A DNA stretch of 64,000 nt, from NCBI RefSeq assembly GCF_013386115.1, contig NZ_JACAOR010000001.1, forward strand, positions 772,639 to 836,638, given 5' to 3'. Shown here piece after piece: positions 17,638-25,914 of this stretch; within the stretch, counting starts at the first letter, position 1, and every line of letters begins with the position of its first letter. Under the pieces are notes generated by a model that saw only the letters and a list, made by a program, of their open reading frames with translations, had not been told where the DNA came from and ran no database searches. The position numbers and the translations under genes were made by a program. This DNA comes from Pseudomonas gingeri (lineage in GTDB: Bacteria > Pseudomonadota > Gammaproteobacteria > Pseudomonadales > Pseudomonadaceae).

Positions 17638-18519
17638 TCAAAGCACCAGGCGGGTCAGCAGCGCCTTCAGCTCCCGGGCGACGGCATAGCTGTTCTGTTG
17701 CTGCTGCTTCTTGCAGAACAACTCACAGCTCCACCAGCCGACGTAACCGGTGGCCTTGACCGCCGAGGTCCATTCGGCCAGATCCAGGACCCCGCTGCCC
17801 GTGGGAACATCCCTGAGGACTTCTTCATTGGGAATGCCGCCCTCGAAGGGCAACGAATCGCAGACATGCACGCCGTAGATCACGTCCTTGTTCATCCTGG
17901 CGACGTCATCGGGGGTGACGCCCGAGGTAAAGCAATGCCAGTAGTCGATCACCATCCTGACGTTGCCGCGCCCGGTGCGATCAATCAGCCGCAGTTGATG
18001 CTCCAGGCTGTTGAGAGGCGTCCAGGACAAGGCTTCCAGGTAGAGCAGCAGATTGTATTGCCCGGCCAGGTCGGCCAGGGCGGCGAGGTTTTTCGCGGTC
18101 AAGGCGTACTGCTCGGCCTGATCGAATCCCAGCAGGCCCGAGTAATGGGCGCTCTTGCCAAACCGCTGGAAATCAAGCACCGCCTGGACATTGATGGGAC
18201 CGGTAAGCACCTGCACGCCCTTGGCCCCCGCCAGGTTGGCCAGTTGAAACAGCCGCTCAGCTTCCTTCATCAGTTCATCGCGCTCGGCGCCCTGGCGTTC
18301 GATATCGCGCAGGTAACCGATGCCGGGCACCCGGACGTGCCTGAGTACTTCCTGAAGCTGCGACTCGGTATAACCGGCCTGCAGATACGCTTCCAGTTTG
18401 CTGCTGTTGATTTCCAGCGCGTCGAAACCCACCGTCTGTGCGATGTCGATATCCATGGCCAGGGTCGAGTGTTTCGCGACGGTGGAATGCAGGGTCAGGA
18501 TGTTGTTCTGGGTTGTCAT
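17638..18519 (-). CDS. Sugar phosphate isomerase/epimerase-like TIM-barrel protein
   Basis: A 293-residue protein of the xylose-isomerase-like TIM-barrel superfamily. The metal-site region is visible in LYLEALSW (Glu, about 156-163), MVIDYWHCFTSG (Asp/His, about 183-194) and VHVCDSLPF (about 222-230). Members isomerise, epimerise or dehydrate sugars, inososes and hydroxypyruvate. Together with the GMC oxidoreductase behind it, a pathway that oxidises a sugar or cyclitol and then isomerises or eliminates the keto product is plausible. It is first in its transcript, about 18 bases after the predicted start site. Confidence 0.85.
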   Translation of the reverse strand: MTTQNNILTLHSTVAKHSTLAMDIDIAQTVGFDALEINSSKLEAYLQAGYTESQLQEVLRHVRVPGIGYLRDIERQGAERDELMKEAERLFQLANLAGAKGVQVLTGPINVQAVLDFQRFGKSAHYSGLLGFDQAEQYALTAKNLAALADLAGQYNLLLYLEALSWTPLNSLEHQLRLIDRTGRGNVRMVIDYWHCFTSGVTPDDVARMNKDVIYGVHVCDSLPFEGGIPNEEVLRDVPTGSGVLDLAEWTSAVKATGYVGWWSCELFCKKQQQQNSYAVARELKALLTRLVL

Positions 18520-18543
18520 ATGACACTCCTACCATTGCCGTTG

Positions 18544-18621
18544 ATTGTAGGGAGATGAGGTCCACCTGGAGATTTCGCAGTCCCGCCAAATACGCCGCAA
18601 CCTGACGCAGAAGCTGCGTCA
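18544..18621 (-). promoter_or_regulatory. Composite promoter module, copy A, plus inverted repeat
   Basis: On the minus strand: TGCGTCA (18609-18603), 3 bases, TGCGGCG (18599-18593), 12 bases, CTGCGAAAT (18580-18572), then -10 TACAAT (18549-18544), 31 bases from the first base of CTGCG. The same spacing occurs at 23233-23270, 23346-23383 and 29327-29364. The upstream TGCGTCA is also half of a perfect inverted repeat CCTGACGCAG/CTGCGTCAGG (18601-18623), which may add an operator half or act as a hairpin after the GH3 gene. Confidence 0.8.
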
Positions 18622-18628
18622 GGCAGGA

Positions 18629-19651
18629 TCATCTGGCGCCGAGCGGCAGGCGATTGGCCAAGCCGGAGACTGTCCGCGCCGCGGCATCCAGGCGCTCCTG
18701 CGACAAGGAGCCGTCGGCGACGGCCGCGACAATCGTCCGCACGACCTGCGCCATCTGCGGCATCGCCCCGGCGGAAATCAGCAGCAGGTCCGCCCCGGCC
18801 TTCAACGCCGCCACGGCCACCTCGCCGAGGGACAACTGCCCCTGGGTGGAGCGATGGTCCAGGTCGATGGTCATGACCAGCCCCTTGAAACCCAACTCCT
18901 GGCGCAACACACCGATCAGTTCGGGTGAAACCGATGCGGCCACCGGCGGGGTGCAGGCGGCAAATATCGCCGGCCCCATCATCACCGCATCCGCCCCGGC
19001 GTCGATCCCGGCCTGAAAGGCCGGCCAGTAACGACGCAGTTGCGCCATGGACTCGCCGACCAGCGCTTCTTCCGTCGCCGGCTGCCGCAACAACACCGGA
19101 TGCCCGGGAAAGTGCTTGAGCGTGCTCGCCAGCCCGGCCCGGCGCACACCCCGGACATAGGCTGCCACCATCGCCGCGGCCTGCGGGACATCGTCGGATA
19201 ACGTACGGCCCGCCAGCCAGACATTGGTACCGCCGACCACATCGGCGGTCGGTGACAACAGCAGGTTCACGCCGGTATTGCGCACCGCCGTCGCGACCTG
19301 AAAGCAAGCCTCCTCCAGCTCGGCGCTGTCCATGGCCCGAGCCACGTCCGGCTCGGGCAACGCCGGGGTGATCCCCTGCAAGCGGTGAACAGCGGAGATA
19401 TCGGCATCGGCGGCCAGCAGCAGTGGCCCAGCCAGCTCGGTGGCCGTGCCGGCGAAGCGCTGCCATTTATCCAGGGTTTCCGACTGCAGGCGGTCCGCGC
19501 TCATTTTTCCGCTGACATACTCCTGGGCAGTCTCGCCAAACAACAGGCTACGCCCGCCATCGCCGAGAAAGCGGCGCACGTCATCCGTCATCCGCAGATC
19601 CAGCACTACCGGAAACAGGACGCCGTAGGCCTTGCGTTCATTGCTGTTCAT
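18629..19651 (-). CDS. GH3-like protein with degenerate active site
   Basis: A 340-residue GH3 (NagZ-like) N-terminal-domain protein. The fold landmark KHFPGH is present (179-184), but key residues are changed. The substrate-binding DQE-type motif is DAD (82-84), the nucleophile loop usually reading (S/T)D reads TID (261-263) with Ile at the Asp position, and the DxH acid/base loop is absent. It overlaps the upstream GH3 paralogue by 14 bases and is co-transcribed with it. It is probably catalytically inactive on its own; a partner or sensor role is inference. No signal peptide. Confidence 0.8.
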   Translation of the reverse strand: MNSNERKAYGVLFPVVLDLRMTDDVRRFLGDGGRSLLFGETAQEYVSGKMSADRLQSETLDKWQRFAGTATELAGPLLLAADADISAVHRLQGITPALPEPDVARAMDSAELEEACFQVATAVRNTGVNLLLSPTADVVGGTNVWLAGRTLSDDVPQAAAMVAAYVRGVRRAGLASTLKHFPGHPVLLRQPATEEALVGESMAQLRRYWPAFQAGIDAGADAVMMGPAIFAACTPPVAASVSPELIGVLRQELGFKGLVMTIDLDHRSTQGQLSLGEVAVAALKAGADLLLISAGAMPQMAQVVRTIVAAVADGSLSQERLDAAARTVSGLANRLPLGAR

Positions 19652-20699
19652 GGCCCGCTCCGTCGCTGTCAGCATCGTGGGTGTCGGCAGCGTGAGTGGC
19701 GATGGCCAGTTGGCGAACCCTGGCGGCAGCGTCCAGCAACATCTGGCGCTCCAGCGTGCCCTCATGCACGGCAGCAACAATGGCCTCGGCGATGGCCTCC
19801 AGGCCCGACTCACTGGACACCAGCAGCAAATGCGCCCCGGCCAGCAGCGACGCGACGGCGGTCTCGGTGATGCCGTTGCCCCGCAGGATGGACACCGCGT
19901 CCAGGTCGTCGGAAATGATCAGGCCCTTGAAGCCGAGGGTATCGCGCAGCACCGCGATCACCTTGGACGAGGTCGAGGCGGAGTGATCGGGGTCGATGGA
20001 CGGGATCACTGCCGGCCCTGGCATAACGGCTTTCACGCCGCTGGCGATGACCGTCTTGAAGACGTCGAGGTTGTCATGGAGCAATTCCAGCGGTCCCGGC
20101 ACCGTAGCCTCGGCAATGGCCGGGTCCTGCTCGGTGACAGGGTGCCCGGGAAAATGCTTGGCCGTGGCAATGACACCTGCCCGTTGCACGCCACGGATAA
20201 AGGCACAGGACGCCCGGCTGACCTCAACCGGATCGGCTCCCAGGTGTCGGTTGAGCAACCACGGGTTGGCCCCGGTGACCACATCGACGATGGGCGCCAG
20301 GAACAGATTGACGCCCAGGTCGCGAGCCGCGCTGGCCATCTCGAAACAGCGCTGCTCGATTTCCCCGGCAGCGAGGCTCCGCAGCTGTGCCCGGGAAGCG
20401 ACGGCGGGCACCAATTGGTGCAGGCGTTCGATGCCGCCCAGTTCCTGGTCCACCGCGATCAGTAGCGGCGCACCGGCAATTGCCGTGGCCTCCCGCACGA
20501 TATCGATAAAATCGGCACGGGACTCGCCGGCCTTGCGCTCCGCGCTCATGTCGCGGCCGACATATTCTTCCCGGGTTTCACCCAGCAACAGGGAGACACC
20601 GCCCCGGCTCAGGTACCGGCGCAGATTGTCGTCCAGTCGCAGATCCCCGAATGCGGGAAGCAGCACCGAATACGCGGCGCGATGCAGTTCGCTTGACAT
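19638..20699 (-). CDS. GH3 family glycosidase-like protein
   Basis: A 353-residue GH3 N-terminal-domain protein, paralogous to the next gene. It keeps DQELGG (84-89), KHFPGH (181-186) and a nucleophile-type SDDL (263-266, Asp264). The histidine of the NagZ DxH acid/base pair is missing (Asp192 is followed by Pro-Ala), so it is not an ordinary NagZ. It is cytosolic by lack of a signal. It could cleave a glycoside delivered by the nearby transporter, or act as a phosphorylase-like GH3. It is the first gene of a two-gene unit; a weak TGCGTCA lies upstream at 20962-20968. Confidence 0.82.
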   Translation of the reverse strand: MSSELHRAAYSVLLPAFGDLRLDDNLRRYLSRGGVSLLLGETREEYVGRDMSAERKAGESRADFIDIVREATAIAGAPLLIAVDQELGGIERLHQLVPAVASRAQLRSLAAGEIEQRCFEMASAARDLGVNLFLAPIVDVVTGANPWLLNRHLGADPVEVSRASCAFIRGVQRAGVIATAKHFPGHPVTEQDPAIAEATVPGPLELLHDNLDVFKTVIASGVKAVMPGPAVIPSIDPDHSASTSSKVIAVLRDTLGFKGLIISDDLDAVSILRGNGITETAVASLLAGAHLLLVSSESGLEAIAEAIVAAVHEGTLERQMLLDAAARVRQLAIATHAADTHDADSDGAGHEQQ

Positions 20700-21175
20700 T
20701 GTTTTTCCTCAGCAGCGTTAGGGAGAACCTGCCACCGAGTATCACGGGGGGTGTTTTCTTTCTCCATTTCGCACCCGATCGATACCTGACGCGAACTGAA
20801 GCACCCCACGCCGACAAGCAGTGTTACCCGCGCAAATTCAATGTGTTACCCACTCACCTCAGGCGTAACCCAATCATCAACAAATAAAAGTTTTTCCGCC
20901 CTGGCGCGGCAACTTCGCGCAGATTGCCAATGCCGCAAGACGATACAAACCGCTTACAATCTGACGCAGGCATTTATTCATGAAGCGCCCCGTTTCAATC
21001 GAACAAAGCGGCATGGAACATGCTTTATCCAACACCAGGACATTCAAATGCTTGAAGAGGTTATGTCGGTTAAGCAAAAGGTTATTCGATAACTGGGCTA
21101 TAACTTTCATAACTTGCGTCTTAACCGAGCCGACCCGTCGAGAGAATCATGCCCAGTCGAGGAGAGACCCCCACC
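20700..21175. promoter_or_regulatory. Intergenic control region between GH3 operon and XRE-like regulator
   Basis: This 476-base gap separates divergent genes. It holds GTGTTACCC at 20821-20829 and 20843-20851 and GCGTAACCC at 20863-20871, spaced 22 and 20 bases, about two helical turns. A single TGACGCA lies at 20962-20968, related to the promoter module but without a matching second half or -10. An inverted repeat GTTATTCGATAAC lies at 21081-21093. No credible small gene was seen. The repeats may be sites for the regulator at 21176; this is inferred from position. Confidence 0.5.
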
Positions 21176-22042
21176 ATGTCGTTAGCGGCCGCCACTTCGC
21201 ACCCTGAGCGCCAGCAGGTACGCAGCGACTTGCAGGCCAATGTGCAAAAGAACCTGAGTACGCTCGTCGAGTCCTGCCGGTCGGTTGCTGATATGTGTCG
21301 AAAAGTTGATGTGAACCGCCAGCAGTTCAATAAGTACCTGGTGGGCCAGCACGTGCCTTCACAGAAGATCCTGCAGAAGATCGGCCGTTATTTCATGATG
21401 GAAGCGGAAGATCTTTTTCGCCCGCCCGCCGAGTTCAAGAAGTTCTATGAAGGTTATGAAAACGAATTGCCGACGGACTTGCGTGCTTCGGAGCAGTTCA
21501 ATCATTTCCTGCCGCTGGCCAAGCAGTCGGCGGACTTGCTCGAAGACTATCTGGGTGTCTATTACCGCTACCACAACTCATCGATCTACAAGGGGCGGAT
21601 CCTGCGTTCGGTCACCTGCCTGTATCGCGCCGACTCGATGGTGCAATACGTCACGATCGAACGTTTTCCGTTGCGCGATGGCAGCGGCAAGATCGGCTAC
21701 TCCTTCACCTACCACGGGTTTTGCCTGCTGCTTGGCGACCGCCTGTTCATGGTCGACTTCGAGGGCAAGCAACGCAACGAGATGACCTTCTCGATCCTGA
21801 CGCCCCAGCATCGCCGGCCGATCCGCTTCCTCTACGGGTTGGTCACCGGCGTGGCCTCGTCCTCGTTCCGCCAGCCTTTCTCCACCCGCATGGCCCTGGG
21901 GCTCGTGGACAAGGGCAAGATCCGCAAGCATCACTTGCGCAACGCTACCGTGGTGCTGCCCAGCGACCAGTCGATTCCCCTGGAGGTGCGCGAATACATG
22001 ACCGGCGACAACGCCACCATCGTCTGGGGCGGTCAGGACTGA
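21176..22042 (+). CDS. XRE-like helix-turn-helix transcriptional regulator
   Basis: A 288-residue protein with an N-terminal XRE-type HTH (about residues 15-80: VADMCRKVDVNRQQFNKYLVG followed by PSQKILQKIGRYF) and a roughly 200-residue C-terminal domain that I do not recognise. That domain is rich in aromatic and basic residues (YRYHNSSIYKGRILRSVTCLYR) and may bind a ligand. The ATG at 21176 was chosen for its GGAGAG ribosome site; one nine codons upstream (21149) is possible. It sits centrally among the four copies of the promoter module and is the best candidate for their activator. Its 3' end overlaps the convergent ThDP gene by 10 bases. Confidence 0.82.
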   Translation: MSLAAATSHPERQQVRSDLQANVQKNLSTLVESCRSVADMCRKVDVNRQQFNKYLVGQHVPSQKILQKIGRYFMMEAEDLFRPPAEFKKFYEGYENELPTDLRASEQFNHFLPLAKQSADLLEDYLGVYYRYHNSSIYKGRILRSVTCLYRADSMVQYVTIERFPLRDGSGKIGYSFTYHGFCLLLGDRLFMVDFEGKQRNEMTFSILTPQHRRPIRFLYGLVTGVASSSFRQPFSTRMALGLVDKGKIRKHHLRNATVVLPSDQSIPLEVREYMTGDNATIVWGGQD

Positions 22043-23133
22043 GCCGGGAGGGGCGCGTCGTGGCCCTCGCGCACCACCATCACCTCGACCAGCGAGGGCC
22101 CCTTGCTGTTCAGTGCCTTGACCAGGGTCGGATTGAGCTGTGAAGCGTGCTCGACCCGCCAGGCTTCAAGGCCGAAGTTGCGGGCGATGCCGGCGAAATC
22201 CGGGGCGTATGGCTTGCCGTCCGGCAAATTGAACTCGCCGGCCCGATGCTGCTCGACAGGCGAGGCCTGCCTGCCGCCCGCGGGACCGTCGGCACTGTTG
22301 TTGAAGACCAGGAACACCACCGGAATGCTGTGCATCACACACACGGCCATCTCCTGCATCGACTGCAACAGATCGCCATTGCCCACCGCGCACACCACCT
22401 GGCGGGCCGGCATGGCGAGCTTCGCCCCGATCGCCGCGGGGACGGCCCAGCCCAGGGTGCCCAGGGGGCCGGCGCACAAGTGACTGTGGGGATAGTGGAC
22501 CGGGAACATCGCACTGACCCGGGCCTGGATACGCCCTGCCCCGACCACCAGGATCGCGTCTTTTTCCAGGACCGAACGCGACGTTCGCTCGTCGCGCAAC
22601 ACGGCTTTCCTGCGTGGGATCACCGGCGGTTCCGCGCGCAAGGTGGCCGGCGGCAGGCTGGCATCGATCGCGGCGTTCTGCACGGCGTTTTCAATCGCCA
22701 GGCTGACCGGGCCGACGCGCCCGCTGAACATGGTATCGAAGGCCTGGCGCAGGGCCTGGGGCAGTTGCTCGATCGCGGACACGGCCACCTGTTCCCGGGT
22801 AATGCCGCCCGTCACCGCTTCGCCACGACCACCACTGATCACCAGCAGCGCCGAGGACTGCTCGCGCGCGGCCGCTACGGCGCCCAGGGCCTTGGAAATA
22901 CCTAGCGCGCCGGCCAGCACCACGGCCATGGGGCGCCCGCACGCGCGAAAGTAACCGTCGGCAAGGTGCACCGCGCTGTGCTCCTGCATGACGTGGATGA
23001 ACGGAATATCCGTCCCCGGCGCCAGCAAGGCTTCCACCAACGCCCATGAACCGTCGCCCGGTATCCCGGCCACATAGTCGACACCGTTCGCTTTCAACGC
23101 TTTCGCAACAATCTGGCCACCAGTGAGCTTCAC
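22033..23133 (-). CDS. Short ThDP-dependent enzyme-like protein lacking the central domain
   Basis: A 366-residue thiamine-diphosphate-enzyme homologue. The N-terminal PYR domain (about 1-165) keeps the catalytic Glu51 in QEHSAVHLADGY. The C-terminal PP domain (about 190-366) follows almost directly, so the central domain of about 160 residues is missing. The cofactor motif normally GDG...NN reads G-N-G (251-253) ... NN (278-279), losing the metal-binding Asp. It is clearly a paralogue of the full-length enzyme at 30357. Phosphonopyruvate and sulfopyruvate decarboxylases also lack the central domain, but similarity points to the local paralogue. It is driven by promoter copy B. Confidence 0.82.
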   Translation of the reverse strand: MKLTGGQIVAKALKANGVDYVAGIPGDGSWALVEALLAPGTDIPFIHVMQEHSAVHLADGYFRACGRPMAVVLAGALGISKALGAVAAAREQSSALLVISGGRGEAVTGGITREQVAVSAIEQLPQALRQAFDTMFSGRVGPVSLAIENAVQNAAIDASLPPATLRAEPPVIPRRKAVLRDERTSRSVLEKDAILVVGAGRIQARVSAMFPVHYPHSHLCAGPLGTLGWAVPAAIGAKLAMPARQVVCAVGNGDLLQSMQEMAVCVMHSIPVVFLVFNNSADGPAGGRQASPVEQHRAGEFNLPDGKPYAPDFAGIARNFGLEAWRVEHASQLNPTLVKALNSKGPSLVEVMVVREGHDAPLPAQS

Positions 23134-23204
23134 GCAATACTCCAGTCAAACAGGCGCGGGCGTCGGCGCGAATGCGCCGCGCCTCGCCCGAGGATCACCC
23201 CTGG

Positions 23205-23270
23205 AGTATTCGCCCAGCCAGGGCCCGGCTCAATTTCGCAGCGCACGCAAAAGAGACGCAGGTTGACGCA
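23205..23270 (-). promoter_or_regulatory. Composite promoter module, copy B
   Basis: On the minus strand: TGCGTCA (23270-23264), 3 bases, TGCGTCT (23260-23254), 12 bases, CTGCGAAAT (23241-23233), continuing TTGAGC as the -35, then -10 AATACT (23210-23205) after 17 bases. Extra TGCG units lie inside the 12-base spacer. It drives the short ThDP gene. Confidence 0.8.
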
Positions 23271-23345
23271 AATGATCGACCCCGACGCCGGCCAGGGTGA
23301 GAACTATCCTCAAGGGAGCCGCCTGCGCCGATTAGGTCACTTTGA

Positions 23346-23411
23346 TGCGTCAGAGTGCGTCGCTTTTAAAAGGGCTGCGAAATTGAGTGCCTTGCCTGCC
23401 CGGCCAATACT
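23346..23411 (+). promoter_or_regulatory. Composite promoter module, copy C
   Basis: TGCGTCA (23346-23352), 3 bases, TGCGTCG (23356-23362), 12 bases, CTGCGAAAT (23375-23383), -35 TTGAGT (23383-23388), 17 bases, -10 AATACT (23406-23411). It drives the ABC transporter operon and is placed back to back with copy B, 75 bases away. Confidence 0.8.
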
Positions 23412-23693
23412 CGATCCATGAAAACAAAAAGCCGAGCCTATCAAGCGCTGGGCGCGCCGCCTCCAGGCTTTATCCCGTAAACCGGGAAAAGCGCGCGTCG
23501 CCCAGCCAGGGAAGAGTCAATCGGTCCAGTAGAGGCCTTACCAACCTCTCCAGCTGCAGGGAATCAATGCTGGTCATAACACTGCCGATCCAACTGACTG
23601 CAGGAAAAGGGAGACGTCCGGCGACCACCGCCGGGCGCTCGCCTTGCCAGTCGCTCAACGTTTGCACACAACCACCCTAGGCAGGAACTCGAA
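23412..23693 (+). other. Long 5' leader of the ABC transporter operon
   Basis: If copy C is the promoter, transcription starts near 23418 and leaves an untranslated leader of about 275 bases. It contains a 20-codon frame beginning at 23418 right at the predicted start site, and GC-rich inverted segments. No known riboswitch was recognised. A longer frame here (23387-23680) has no ribosome site and biased composition, so I do not call it a gene. Confidence 0.4.
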
Positions 23694-24854
23694 ATGAAAA
23701 AAGAAACAGAGACGGGTTATGGTTTGACCGGCATTGACCTCAACTCCATCAGCTTGAAACGGCGCTCGTTCCTGCTGGGCGCCGCCGCCTCTGCCGCGGG
23801 CTTGTATATCGGATCGTTCGTGCCCAGCGCCTTCGCCGCGAGCACAGGCCACCTGGAAATCCTCGGCTGGGAAGGTGAAACCGGCGAAGCGGAACTGGCC
23901 GATTGGCGCAAGCAGCGTGGCGTCACCGTCCGCTCCAGCTACGCCAGCAACCAGGACGACATTACCGCACGGCTGGCCGGCACCGATCCGGTGCAGCTCG
24001 ACCTGACCATGTACGCACTGGGCTACGAGAAGATCTACAAGGAGATGGGCCTGCTCAAGGCCATCGACACCGCGAAGATCCCCAACTACTCGGCCGACAA
24101 TACCCTGCCACTGTTCTACAAGGGCAGCCGCTGGTACTGGGATGGCAAGCAGTGGGGCATCCCGCTGCTGTGGGGGATGAACACCATCGTCTACAACCCC
24201 GGGAAAGTGAGCAAACCTGCCGAGTACAAGGATCTGCTGGACCCGAAACTCAAGGGCCGGCTGACCTTCGTCGACGACGGCACCTCGAACTGGTCCCTGA
24301 TCGCAGCCATTGGCGGCTACGCCGACAAATACCCGAACCTGACCCATGCCGAGTTCAACGACGCCTTCGAGAAACTCAAGCCTTACCGTGATCAGTGCCG
24401 CGTGTTCGCCGCCTCCTCGGGCGACGCCGTGTCCCTGCTGGTCTCGGGCGAAGTGGACGTCGTGTTCTCGGCCTCTGCCAACACCCCGAGTGAAACCATC
24501 AAGCGTGGCATCACCACCGCCCTCTCCGTCCCCCAGGAAGGCGCTGCGCTCTGGTGCGACGCCCTGTTCATTCCCAAGACCGCCAAGGACATACCCCTGG
24601 CCCTGGAGTTCATCAACAAGACCCTGGAAGCTGAAACCCAGGCCAAGATGGCGACCACCATGTTCTCCGGCGTGGTCAACCCCAAGGCCATTCCCCTGCT
24701 GCCCAGCGACTTGAGGAACACCTTCGACTACGAGCACCTGGATAGCTTCTTCGAGAAATCCAAACTCTACGGCCAACCGCCGCTGAGTTCCGACCAGTAC
24801 GTGACCTACGCCGAATGGATCGACCAGTGGGCGAACTTCAAAGGCTCGTTCTAA
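23694..24854 (+). CDS. Tat-exported ABC substrate-binding protein (PotD/opine type)
   Basis: A 386-residue periplasmic binding protein of the spermidine/putrescine (family 1) class. A twin-arginine signal is visible: KRRSFLLGAAASAAGLYIG (about 22-40) with a likely cleavage after SAFA, followed by STGHLEILGWEGETG. Tat export implies the protein folds before export. It is first in a four-gene importer operon. PotD-type proteins bind polyamines but also opines, aminophosphonates and other small polar compounds, so the name does not fix the substrate. Confidence 0.9.
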   Translation: MKKETETGYGLTGIDLNSISLKRRSFLLGAAASAAGLYIGSFVPSAFAASTGHLEILGWEGETGEAELADWRKQRGVTVRSSYASNQDDITARLAGTDPVQLDLTMYALGYEKIYKEMGLLKAIDTAKIPNYSADNTLPLFYKGSRWYWDGKQWGIPLLWGMNTIVYNPGKVSKPAEYKDLLDPKLKGRLTFVDDGTSNWSLIAAIGGYADKYPNLTHAEFNDAFEKLKPYRDQCRVFAASSGDAVSLLVSGEVDVVFSASANTPSETIKRGITTALSVPQEGAALWCDALFIPKTAKDIPLALEFINKTLEAETQAKMATTMFSGVVNPKAIPLLPSDLRNTFDYEHLDSFFEKSKLYGQPPLSSDQYVTYAEWIDQWANFKGSF

Positions 24855-24950
24855 AGCGTTTGGCAAGCCGTCGCAGGGGGGCGTGTCCACGAACACGCGC
24901 TCTCTGACCCAAGCGCCACGTCATCGAAAAAAAAGCACAGGCAACTCATC

Positions 24951-25886
24951 ATGACCGTAGTCAACAACAGCGAGCCCATCACCCTGGACGACCGGGATGC
25001 GAAAGCTGGCAAACGCGTGAAAATCGACCGGAAAACCCTCAGCGGATACTGGCTGGCATCGCCTCCGCTGTTCTTCCTGGTGGTGTTCTTTCTCATTCCA
25101 TCGGTGCTGCTGCTGATCGCCAGCTTCTGGACGGCCAAGACCTTCAGCATGGAACCCGCCGCCACCCTGGCCAACTATGCCAAGGCGCTGAATGCCAGCG
25201 GCTTCTATGAATCACTCTGGATCGCCCTGCAAAACGGCTTCTGGACCGCCCTGCTGTCGACGGTGATCAGTGCGCCGGTGGCCTACTACATCGTCTACCG
25301 CACACGCTCCAACGCCGTGCTGTACCTGGCCCTGGTGTCGTGGTTCTCCAGCTACCTGGTGCGGGTCTATGCCTGGCGCTCGATCCTGGGCACCAACGGC
25401 GTGATCAACTCCACCCTGCAGCACTTCGGCCTGATCGACCAGCCACTGGAATGGCTGGTGTTCAGCAAGTTCTCGGTGGTGCTGACCCTGGTGCACATCA
25501 TGCTGCCCTTTACCCTGCTGTTGCTGGTATCGGGCCTGCGCGACATCAAGCGCGACTACCTGGAAGCCGCCGCCGACCTGGGCGCCGGCGGCACCACCAT
25601 CCTGTGGCGGGTGATCATGCCGATGGCGCACAAGAGCATCGTCAGCTCGTTCATGTTCACCTTCGTCCTGGCCGCCAGTGACTACGTCACCCCGCAATTG
25701 CTCGGGGGCCGGGATGCGATGACCACCGGCCTGGTGATCGCCAACCAGTTCCGCTCGGTCGGCAACTGGCCGCTGGGGGCGGCGATGGCCTATCTGCTGC
25801 TGATCGTCTTCATGCTGGTGTACGCGCTGTTGCTGGGCGTATTGCGCGCTGCAAACCTGGCACCCGGCAAGCGCTACCACGACTGA
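24951..25886 (+). CDS. ABC transporter permease (PotB-like)
   Basis: A 311-residue binding-protein-dependent permease with six main spans. The coupling EAA motif is visible as EAAADLGAGGTTILWRVIMPM (about 205-224). The N-terminus has a 35-residue polar extension before the first span. It pairs with the next permease to form the channel. It lies 96 bases behind the binding-protein gene, a gap holding a small hairpin (24882-24899) of the kind that lets the binding protein be made in excess. Confidence 0.92.
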   Translation: MTVVNNSEPITLDDRDAKAGKRVKIDRKTLSGYWLASPPLFFLVVFFLIPSVLLLIASFWTAKTFSMEPAATLANYAKALNASGFYESLWIALQNGFWTALLSTVISAPVAYYIVYRTRSNAVLYLALVSWFSSYLVRVYAWRSILGTNGVINSTLQHFGLIDQPLEWLVFSKFSVVLTLVHIMLPFTLLLLVSGLRDIKRDYLEAAADLGAGGTTILWRVIMPMAHKSIVSSFMFTFVLAASDYVTPQLLGGRDAMTTGLVIANQFRSVGNWPLGAAMAYLLLIVFMLVYALLLGVLRAANLAPGKRYHD

Positions 25887-25914
25887 TGGCCGTCCACAAA
25901 AAAGGTAACCTGCC

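Noticed and set aside
18544..18609. Sigma-54 promoter (TGG...GC spacing) at copy A of the module
   Set aside because: A GG near CTGC exists only in copy A; the other three copies lack -24/-12 elements but all have sigma-70-type -10 boxes at one offset.
18629..20699. Assignment of the GH3 pair as NagZ
   Set aside because: Both lack the DxH acid/base loop and one lacks the nucleophile; no peptidoglycan-recycling genes nearby.
22033..23133. Sequencing frameshift as cause of the short ThDP protein
   Set aside because: The frame is continuous from PYR to PP domain with a normal linker, and no remnant of the central domain is seen in another frame.
23387..23680. 97-codon frame in the leader of the ABC operon
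   Set aside because: It begins before the predicted transcription start, lacks a ribosome site and has Ser/Arg-rich composition; treated as leader.
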